NCBI RefSeq assembly: GCF_049959315.1 | Contig: NZ_CP188201.1 | Direction: 5' to 3' (one strand) | Source: Serratia proteamaculans_D | Lineage (GTDB): Bacteria; Pseudomonadota; Gammaproteobacteria; Enterobacterales; Enterobacteriaceae | Length of the DNA: 64,000 nucleotides | Shown here: piece after piece, positions 33,381-40,279 of the stretch | Layout of the letters: each line of letters begins with the position of its first letter | Numbering within the stretch: position 1 is the stretch's first letter | The notes under the pieces: model-generated | The model's database searches: none | Seen by the model: the letters and a program-made list of their open reading frames with translations, nothing else | What the model was told of the DNA's origin: nothing | Translations under genes and position numbers: made by a program

Positions 33381-34007
33381 TTACATCGGCGGAACGGTGC
33401 CGTCTTTACCGGCAGAAATGCGGGTGGCGACGCGTTCGCCCTTATCGTCGGTGGCGGAGAACAACACGATGTGCGCGCCGGGTTTGAGCAGGCTGCGATC
33501 GCCGGGATCAAGCGTCACGATCGGCACATCTTCCGGCACGTTAACGGTTTTTTGCTGGTTGCCATAGGTCACGGTCAGAGTACGGCCGTTGGAGTTAACC
33601 AGTTTACCGACGGTGCCGTTGGTCATGGTATCCACCTTGCCGTCGGCAGATTCCCAGGCCGAATGGCCCTCACCGGTGCCGCGCAGGCTGGCGGCGAAGA
33701 CGTGGACTTCCAGCGCTTTCAGGCTGCCATCCGCTTGGGGGACCGCGGCGGTGCCGATAAAGCTGTCCGGTTTAATGTCATCGAGCGTACCTTTTGAAAC
33801 ACTCAGCACCTTTGTCTGGTCGTTGAGTTTGACATTGACCTTCTCCCCTTTACGGTCGGTAACCTGCAGGCTGCTGTCGGTCACTTGATCAATAGTGCCG
33901 CGCAGTGGAGCAATCACTTTCCCTGGCGTTTGAGCCGCAGCGGCGGCCCCGCTGCACAGCATCAGGGTGGACAGCAGTAAACCGGCAAAACGATGACGGG
34001 TAATCAT
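33381..34007 (-). CDS. Periplasmic DUF5666-type beta-rich protein
   Basis: A 208-residue exported protein. The signal peptide MITRHRFAGLLLSTLMLCSG... ends near AAA-AQTPG. The mature part has two similar beta-rich segments (GTIDQVTDSSLQVTDRKGEKV and GTVGKLVNSNGRTLTVTYGNQ), which fits an internal OB-like repeat as in DUF5666 proteins. It is the first gene of the copy-1 molybdoenzyme operon, only 14 bp from the cytochrome gene. The function is unknown; a chaperone, metal or substrate-binding role is possible. The copy-2 module lacks this gene. Confidence 0.72.
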   Translation of the reverse strand: MITRHRFAGLLLSTLMLCSGAAAAAQTPGKVIAPLRGTIDQVTDSSLQVTDRKGEKVNVKLNDQTKVLSVSKGTLDDIKPDSFIGTAAVPQADGSLKALEVHVFAASLRGTGEGHSAWESADGKVDTMTNGTVGKLVNSNGRTLTVTYGNQQKTVNVPEDVPIVTLDPGDRSLLKPGAHIVLFSATDDKGERVATRISAGKDGTVPPM

Positions 34008-34076
34008 AATGTTCTCCTCTGTTTAGGTTGCCGGTTAAGCATGGTTGAACAACAGGGACAGCACCATGTCCGTTTA

Positions 34077-34092
34077 ATGACATTAATGTCAT
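34077..34092. promoter_or_regulatory. Perfect 16-bp palindrome, CusR/HprR-type box
   Basis: ATGACATTAATGTCAT is perfectly symmetric and contains TGACA-n4-TGTCA, the core of CusR/HprR/CopR operators. It lies between the molybdoenzyme operon and the divergent OmpR-family response regulator gene, so it can control both. Confidence 0.65.
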
Positions 34093-34147
34093 CAAGCGTG
34101 TCTGCCGAAACTGCTAGTATTTCCACAGGCGTAATGAGGTGGCGATA

Positions 34148-34819
34148 ATGCGGATACTGGTAGTTGAAGACGACATCAGCACGGGTGATTACCTAAAGAA
34201 AGGGCTGGGTGAGGCCGGGTACAGCGTCGATTTGGCGCGTAACGGCACCGACGGCCTGTTTCGGGCGCTTGAGGATGCTTACGACGCCATTGTGCTCGAC
34301 GTGATGCTGCCAGGGCTGGATGGCTGGCAGATCATTGAGGTACTGCGCAAGAAAAGCGACGTGCCAATCCTGTTTCTGACCGCCCGCGACGGGGTACAGG
34401 ATCGTATTCATGGCCTGGAGCTGGGGGCCGATGATTATCTGATCAAACCTTTTTCCTTCACCGAACTGGTGTTGCGATTGCGCACGCTATTGCGGCGCGG
34501 CACGGTACGTGAAGCCGACCACTATGCGATTGCCGATCTGCAGCTTGACGTCCTGCGCCGCAAAGCGGTACGGCAGGAACAGGTGATCCCGCTGACCAAC
34601 AAAGAGTTCATGTTGCTGCACCTGTTGGTGCGCCGCGAAGGAGAGGTGTTGTCACGCACCATGATCGCCTCACAGGTCTGGGACATGAACTTTGACAGCG
34701 ATACCAACGTGGTGGATGTGGCGATCAAGCGGCTACGCGCCAAGATTGATCGGCCATTTGACGTCAAGCTGATCCACAGCGTGCGCGGTATCGGCTACGT
34801 TTGCGAGCCGCGTTCATGA
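34148..34819 (+). CDS. OmpR/PhoB-family response regulator (CusR/HprR-like)
   Basis: A 223-residue regulator. The receiver domain has the acidic pair E7-D8-D9, phosphorylation site D51 (IVLDVMLPG) and K in DDYLIKPFSF. The winged helix has NKEFMLLHLLVRREGEVLSR and DTNVVDVAIKRLRAKID. The sequence pattern is closest to the CusR/CopR/HprR group of metal and redox regulators. The ATG at 34148 follows GAGGTGG. It overlaps the kinase gene by 4 bp (ATGA). The palindrome upstream fits this subgroup's DNA site. Confidence 0.88.
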   Translation: MRILVVEDDISTGDYLKKGLGEAGYSVDLARNGTDGLFRALEDAYDAIVLDVMLPGLDGWQIIEVLRKKSDVPILFLTARDGVQDRIHGLELGADDYLIKPFSFTELVLRLRTLLRRGTVREADHYAIADLQLDVLRRKAVRQEQVIPLTNKEFMLLHLLVRREGEVLSRTMIASQVWDMNFDSDTNVVDVAIKRLRAKIDRPFDVKLIHSVRGIGYVCEPRS

Positions 34820-36240
34820 AGGCTCTGGCCCAACGCTGGCGGGCGCTGTCGTTGACGCTGCGCAGCGCGATGCTGTTTGCGCTGGTGGCGGCACTGGTGG
34901 TTAGTGGCGCGGGATGGTACCTGTATGGCGCGATGCGTCAGGAGATGACTATCCGCAGCGATTTACAGGTCACCGGACGGGTGGAGTATTTTCGCCATTT
35001 GCTGAGCCAGCGCTTTCCACTCGAGCGGCTGACGGCGAATACCGGCCTGTTCGAAAATATGCTGGGTAACGAACAGGACGTACTGATTTTTCAGCTAGCG
35101 GGGCAAAAACCGTTAATCAACGTTAACCCGGCCAGGCTGAGTCTACCGGCGATGATCCCAACACCGGTTGGCACGCCACAGCGGTTGAATGCGGTGCACG
35201 GCGGGCAAACGCCACAGGGCGTGCCACTGCGGGCCGTATCGGCGTTGGTCAGGCTGGAGGACGGCCGCCTGCTGCAAATTTCGGCCGCACATGTGTTGGC
35301 CAATGAACAGAAGATGCTGGCGCGTTATCTTTGGCGGATTGTGGCCGCAGTGGCGATGGCGTTTGTGCTGATTGCATTGCTGGGGTATTGGGTGATGCGT
35401 CGTGGGTTGCAGCCGTTATGGCGCATGGCGGCGCAGGCAGCGGTAATTACGCCGAATACGCTGTCGACTCGCCTGAGCGAGCAGGGGGCGCCGAAGGAAT
35501 TGCAGCAACTGACTCGTTCGTTTAATGCCATGCTCGATCGCCTGAACGAAGGCTATCAGCGGTTGACGCAGTTTTCCGCCGATCTGGCGCACGAGATCCG
35601 TACTCCGGTGGGCGCGCTAATGGGGCAATGTCAGGTGGCGCTGTATCAGTCACGCAGCGTGGAAGAGTATGAAACCCTGTTGTCGAACAACATGGATGAA
35701 CTGGAACGCATTTCACGCATGGTAGAAAATATTCTGTTCCTGGCGCGTGCCGGAGAGGGGCAGGCGGTGCTGAACGTCAGTCGCCTTGATATGGCGCATG
35801 AGCTGCAACGGGTGGCGGATTATTTTGAAGGCCTGGCGGAAGAGCGCGGCATTACGCTGGTTTGTCAGGGCGAAGGGCAATTGCTGGCGGATGCCATGCT
35901 GTTCCAGCGTGCCCTGAGCAATCTGGTGGCCAATGCGGTGCGTTATGCCGATGAGAACAGCCAGATATTGCTGCAAACCCTCAATCAGCAGACTGGGGAA
36001 GTGGTTGTACAGGTGGTTAATCAGGGGCCGGCTATTGCCCCGGCCCATCTTGATAAGTTGTTCGACCGTTTCTACCGCGCTGATGCTGCCCGCAGTGCCG
36101 GCAGCCATGCCAGCGGTCTGGGGCTGGCGATCGTCCGTGCAATCATGACGCTGCACGGCGGTGTTAGTCGCGCCCACTGTTCCGTAGGGAATAACACCTC
36201 CTGGATCACCTTTAGTCTGATCTTTCCCGCCACAGAATAA
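34816..36240 (+). CDS. Sensor histidine kinase (CusS/HprS-like)
   Basis: A 474-residue membrane kinase. An N-terminal helix (~18-38), a ~130-residue periplasmic sensor and a second helix (~175-197) are followed by HAMP. The H-box is FSADLAHEIRTPVGAL with H259, then N, G1 and G2 boxes (LVANAVRYADE, FDRFYRADAAR, GLGLAIVRAIM). It pairs with the response regulator encoded just upstream. The periplasmic sensor could detect copper, hypochlorous acid or peroxide as in CusS/HprS, but the ligand is not established. Confidence 0.87.
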   Translation: MKALAQRWRALSLTLRSAMLFALVAALVVSGAGWYLYGAMRQEMTIRSDLQVTGRVEYFRHLLSQRFPLERLTANTGLFENMLGNEQDVLIFQLAGQKPLINVNPARLSLPAMIPTPVGTPQRLNAVHGGQTPQGVPLRAVSALVRLEDGRLLQISAAHVLANEQKMLARYLWRIVAAVAMAFVLIALLGYWVMRRGLQPLWRMAAQAAVITPNTLSTRLSEQGAPKELQQLTRSFNAMLDRLNEGYQRLTQFSADLAHEIRTPVGALMGQCQVALYQSRSVEEYETLLSNNMDELERISRMVENILFLARAGEGQAVLNVSRLDMAHELQRVADYFEGLAEERGITLVCQGEGQLLADAMLFQRALSNLVANAVRYADENSQILLQTLNQQTGEVVVQVVNQGPAIAPAHLDKLFDRFYRADAARSAGSHASGLGLAIVRAIMTLHGGVSRAHCSVGNNTSWITFSLIFPATE

Positions 36241-36784
36241 TGTAATCCCGCCGTTTGAGACTAATCTTGGCATCACTAATATAGTGACATCAGGGATTAT
36301 TACCGAAAATAGCATTCGTAACAGTTTGCTTTCATTTCCCTCTTTATTGCGCTTATAACCCCCGAATCAAATGATTAATTATGCTGATAATTACGTCAAT
36401 TTTGCACTTTACCCTTTGATTTTCGGTTAAATATAATGCTGTTAAAGTTTATGTAATACTGTTTTTTCATTAAAAACGCTTGCATTAAATGAACGAAAAG
36501 GATTTTTAGCTTAAAGGAGGTAATTTACAAAACAAAAAACTAACTTTAAGAACCTTTACATATAAATATATCAATGGTTGTGATGTTTGTATAATCTTTG
36601 GTTATGGTTTATGAGAAAAATCTTATATCTAAAAGTAAGGCGAGAAACATCCATTCTGTGGCGTTAATTGATTTTCATTACGGTAGGTGGCTGAGATTGT
36701 CAAATTAACCTGATTAAATATTGCTTAATATTTTATTAACATTTAACGCCGGCAATAAATAATCACTAGAGTGACATTTAAAAA
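36241..36784. other. 544-bp AT-rich intergenic region before the ToxR-like gene
   Basis: No gene is supported. A nested inverted repeat lies just after the kinase: outer arms TAATCCC (36243-36249) / GGGATTA (36293-36299) with an inner perfect hairpin TCACTA-ATA-TAGTGA (36273-36287). A perfect AGGAGG Shine-Dalgarno sequence near 36515 is not followed by a start codon at a usable distance. The rest is strongly AT-rich, like a control region bound by nucleoid proteins. Confidence 0.5.
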
Positions 36785-37615
36785 ATGAAATATAGATTAA
36801 ATGATCACATCATTTTTGATGTGGATACGGGCACCTTGAGCCTGGCGGAGTTTTCTGATGACCCCATCTCTATTTCCAATCCTTCGAAGCGATTACTGCT
36901 GCTATTGATTACTCATCATGGTGAAGCCGTTTGCCGGGAAGTGATATTCAAGAAGGTTTGGGATGATTATGGCATGGTTTCAGGCAATAATAATCTTAAC
37001 CAATGTGTGAGCAAACTACGGCGGGTCATTAAAAACCTGGGCATTGAAGAGGAGGTGATTGCTACCGTTCCCAAAGTCGGTTTTATGCTGCGTTATGAAA
37101 TAGTGGTGGAGCCCTGCGACGGGCCGGAAGACAGTTTCACCGACGAAGAAATGCCGGTTGTTGCGCATATTTCTGAGCAACCTGAAATAGCTTTGGCACC
37201 CGCAGCCGCCGGGACGGTATATGCCGGCTATTCCCGACGTTGGTGGGCGATAGTCAGCCTGGTTACGCTGGGGGTGATGATGCTGGTGGTGGCCATTGGC
37301 AGCTATCTCACCGGGTCTGTTCCCCGGCAGGAAATTTATCTGGGCAAGGCCAACAACTGTAAGGTATTCATGTCGATGCCCGGTGCTTCAACCGCCGTCA
37401 GTGCCGGCCTGAGTCGTGACATTCTGGCTTATGCTGCCCCGCAGACTGCAGTGTGCAGCGGTGACGAGTTCTTGCTGGTGGTGCGCAGCAACCAGGTGCG
37501 CTCCTACATTTCCGGTATTTCCCGACTATTTTTCCTGCGTTGTCGTATTTTGCGTGAGCACAGGGTTGAAGTTTGTTCTGGTCTTGAAAGCGACAACGCA
37601 GCAATTATCAATTAA
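36785..37615 (+). CDS. ToxR/CadC-like membrane-bound transcriptional regulator
   Basis: A 276-residue one-component regulator. The N-terminal winged helix (~8-105) has the OmpR-type motifs VCREVIFKKVWDDYG, NNLNQCVSKLRRVIKNLG and IATVPKVGFML. A single transmembrane helix spans ~154-176, after SRRWWA, and is followed by a ~100-residue periplasmic domain with four cysteines, which may form disulfides. Such proteins bind DNA from the membrane while sensing the periplasm. It lies upstream of a LuxR-type gene and the ecp pilus operon on the same strand, so control of the pilus is the likely role. Confidence 0.83.
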   Translation: MKYRLNDHIIFDVDTGTLSLAEFSDDPISISNPSKRLLLLLITHHGEAVCREVIFKKVWDDYGMVSGNNNLNQCVSKLRRVIKNLGIEEEVIATVPKVGFMLRYEIVVEPCDGPEDSFTDEEMPVVAHISEQPEIALAPAAAGTVYAGYSRRWWAIVSLVTLGVMMLVVAIGSYLTGSVPRQEIYLGKANNCKVFMSMPGASTAVSAGLSRDILAYAAPQTAVCSGDEFLLVVRSNQVRSYISGISRLFFLRCRILREHRVEVCSGLESDNAAIIN

Positions 37616-37819
37616 TCATTAATCGGTGTCAGGATGAACACCACCCCGGGGGAAAGGAATATGCCGCCAATATTGTCACCTTGAAGTTAATGACTTAACT
37701 TTTACTGTCTGGCTATTAATGCAGCATTTTCTGGTGCAATACTTATACTTTATAAACCTGCAATGCCCGGCATTTCTGCCTCGACCGCTATTTTTATACC
37801 TAATTTACGGTAACAGATT

Positions 37820-38449
37820 ATGACGAATATCCCTTTCAGGGAGGCTATTCTCTTTTTTGAGCCTAATCCCTGGGTGAGAAAAGGATTACGAGCGCTTATT
37901 GAACCCAAGCCTATGCGCTATCAGTTTGCCCACAGTGTCAGGGGAATAGACACTATGCTAAAGGAGAATGAGAGGCAAATCCTCATTATGGAGTTGTATA
38001 ATGAAAGTGATAATTTGTATGATGTATTGCGCTTCATTCTGACAATTAATGACTTTTGGCCGAAGACGCCGCTGATCGTATTTACTGAAGTCACCAATGC
38101 CAGCATACTGGCGATGTTGGCGGCAGAAGTCCATTTATCCCTGGTGGCAAAAGACGATCCGTTGGATTGTTTGTTTGAAGCCATTGTCGCCGCCAATAGG
38201 GGGGGCGAGTACCGCAGTCCGGGTATTCAGAGGGCTTTGACTCAACCCATAGAACCCCTTTCCCGCAGCGAATGGCGCATACTGGCGATGATGATTACCG
38301 ATACCAATCCGCAGCGTATCGCCCGCGTCACCCATCGCAGTTATAAAACGGTGAGTACTCATAAGTTGAATATTATGCGCAAACTTGGCCTTAATCAGGC
38401 GGGGTTTATGCGATTGATTCTGGCTTTTCGTCTCCAGCATCCTGCCTGA
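37820..38449 (+). CDS. LuxR-type (helix-turn-helix) regulator upstream of ecp
   Basis: A 209-residue protein. The N-terminal ~130 residues resemble a response-regulator receiver without a clear phospho-acceptor aspartate pocket. The C-terminal LuxR helix-turn-helix is PLSRSEWRILAMMITDTNP to VSTHKLNIMRKLGLNQ. It occupies the place of EcpR (also LuxR-type, preceding ecpA in E. coli), but the N-terminal sequence I can compare is clearly different from E. coli EcpR. It is likely the pilus activator by position; this is inferred. Confidence 0.78.
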   Translation: MTNIPFREAILFFEPNPWVRKGLRALIEPKPMRYQFAHSVRGIDTMLKENERQILIMELYNESDNLYDVLRFILTINDFWPKTPLIVFTEVTNASILAMLAAEVHLSLVAKDDPLDCLFEAIVAANRGGEYRSPGIQRALTQPIEPLSRSEWRILAMMITDTNPQRIARVTHRSYKTVSTHKLNIMRKLGLNQAGFMRLILAFRLQHPA

Positions 38450-38885
38450 AAATAAGTCGTCGGTCGGTTTGTTCTGTCACCCGGACGGCGATTTAATTCC
38501 CTTATCCTCAGACTCTTTATTTAGGCCCCCGCCTCGTGTTACGTGGAATTGATCTAAATCAAATTAAACATCCTACAAAAAACAATCGAGAAGACTCTAT
38601 TTTGATTCTGCGTAATTGAGCGTTTTATATCCAGTTTCGGCGATTTCACCAGGCCGGGAAATAATAAGCCTTTTGTCCTTAGAGATGATGTTGGTTGGGT
38701 TTTTAACCTTAATGATGCCTGGTTAAATATTAATAACAGAATTTAAAACTAAATATTTAACAAATGATAGTTAATGATTCTTTTTTGATCTAATCCGTTT
38801 ACTCTTCTTCTCGTCAAGCAGACTGGCTAAAGCAGGTCACGCTAATGGACGCACAATCATATTTAAAGTTGAAGGGAGTTTTACC
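38450..38885. other. 436-bp control region upstream of ecpA
   Basis: An AT-rich leader without a gene, between the LuxR-type regulator and ecpA. It contains a perfect FNR-type box (separate entry) and a ribosome site AGGGAG before the ecpA ATG. The exact promoter was not identified. Confidence 0.5.
38549..38562. promoter_or_regulatory. Perfect FNR-type box upstream of the ecp operon
   Basis: TTGATCTAAATCAA matches TTGAT-n4-ATCAA exactly. It lies 324 bp before ecpA. This distance allows a long leader or an activator-independent role, so oxygen control of the pilus is a hypothesis. Confidence 0.5.
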
Positions 38886-39473
38886 ATGAAGAAAATTACA
38901 CTGGCTCTGGCCATTATTTCAGCCTTCGCCGCGGTCAACACGGCACAAGCCGCCGACGTCACTGCTCAGGCGTTGGCCACCTGGTCTGCTACCGCGAAGA
39001 AAGACACCACCAGCAAGCTGGTTGTTACCCCGATTGGCAGCCTGTCTTTCAACTATGCGGAAGGCATCAAGGGGTTTAACAGCCAGAAAGGTCTGTTTGA
39101 CGTGACCGTAGAAGGGGATGCTACCGCCACCGCATTCAAACTGACTTCCAAACTGGTTTCCAACACCCTGACTCAGCTCGACACCTCAGGTTCGACCCTG
39201 AACGTGGGTGTGAACTACAACGGCGCTGCCGTAGAGAAAACCGCTGAGACCACCATGATCGATACCTCTGCCGGTATTCTGGGTGGCAACCTGAGCGCGC
39301 TGTCTAATGCTTATAACAAGGCCGTTCGTACCAGCGCACAAGATCAGTTCACCTTCACCATCATTGGTGCCACCTCTGACGGCACCACCGCCGTGACTGA
39401 TTTTAGCACCTTGCCTGAAGGGATCTGGAGCGGCGATGTGAGCGTTGAGTTTAACGCCACCTGGACCGCGTAA
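38886..39473 (+). CDS. ecpA: Common pilus major pilin EcpA
   Basis: A 195-residue pilin, exactly the length of E. coli EcpA (MatB/YagZ). The signal peptide ends at NTAQA, before ADVTAQALATWSATAKKDTT, which is nearly identical to EcpA. The ends TLPEGIWSGDVSVEFNATWTA also match. EcpA polymerises into the E. coli common pilus, which mediates adhesion to epithelia and plants and supports biofilm. It heads ecpABCDE, a cluster of the alternate chaperone-usher class. Confidence 0.96.
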   Translation: MKKITLALAIISAFAAVNTAQAADVTAQALATWSATAKKDTTSKLVVTPIGSLSFNYAEGIKGFNSQKGLFDVTVEGDATATAFKLTSKLVSNTLTQLDTSGSTLNVGVNYNGAAVEKTAETTMIDTSAGILGGNLSALSNAYNKAVRTSAQDQFTFTIIGATSDGTTAVTDFSTLPEGIWSGDVSVEFNATWTA

Positions 39474-39556
39474 TCCCCTGAGTGACCGCTGTAAAACAGG
39501 GGGAGGGTCATCCCCCTGTATTCACCGCTACTGAAGAACGCTACTGGAATGCCGTC

Positions 39557-40225
39557 ATGAAACTTCTCTCTCTCGCCTCTCTCCTGCTGTTATCGCTGTC
39601 TCAATCCGTTTTCGCGCTTGATGTCGGTGAGATCAGTTCGTTCATGCACAGCGATAGCGCGCGTTTGAGTAAAGAAATCAAGAACACCACCGACAGTGGC
39701 CGCCTGGTGAACATCAAAATCGAGCGTATCTCCAGCCCGTTGGAGTCCGGAACGGTGGTGCCGATGGGCAGCAAAGATGAAATGCTGCTGTCACCGGCCA
39801 GCCTGATATTGCCGGCTAACGCCAGCGATGTGATTCGCTTTTATTACAAAGGCCCCGCTGACGGCCAGGAGCGCTATTACCGCATCGTCTGGTTCGATCA
39901 GGCACTGAGTGACGTAGGGCAAAATTCGGCCAGGCGCAATGCCGTCGCGACGACCTCCGCCCGTATTGGCACCATTTTGGTGGTGGCGCCAAGGCAGGAT
40001 CAATTCAATTACCAGTTTGCCGCCGGCCAGATTAAAAACACCGGCAATGCCACTTTCAAGGTGGTGGCCTACGGTAATTGCCGCAACAAGAAAGACGGCA
40101 ATGACTGCAAGGAAAACTATTTCGTGATGCCGGGTAAGGCACGTGGTTTCAGCAAGGTGGACGTCAACGACAAGAAAGGCCGCGTAGCGCTGTGGCATGG
40201 CGAGCAGTTTATCCCGGTGAAATAG
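39557..40225 (+). CDS. ecpB: Common pilus chaperone EcpB
   Basis: A 222-residue periplasmic chaperone, the same length as E. coli EcpB (YagY). The signal peptide MKLLSLASLLLLSLSQSVFA precedes LDVGEISSFMHSDSARLSKE. The Ig-like fold contains RFYYKGPADGQERYYRIVW, shared with EcpE. The ATG at 39557 is chosen because it begins the signal peptide; the frame is open to 39482. It guides EcpA/EcpD to the usher EcpC. Confidence 0.93.
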   Translation: MKLLSLASLLLLSLSQSVFALDVGEISSFMHSDSARLSKEIKNTTDSGRLVNIKIERISSPLESGTVVPMGSKDEMLLSPASLILPANASDVIRFYYKGPADGQERYYRIVWFDQALSDVGQNSARRNAVATTSARIGTILVVAPRQDQFNYQFAAGQIKNTGNATFKVVAYGNCRNKKDGNDCKENYFVMPGKARGFSKVDVNDKKGRVALWHGEQFIPVK

Positions 40226-40279
40226 AGCAGGTTGCCTGCAATGAAACGGAATGCACCACATTAAAGCAAGGAGTGGCAT

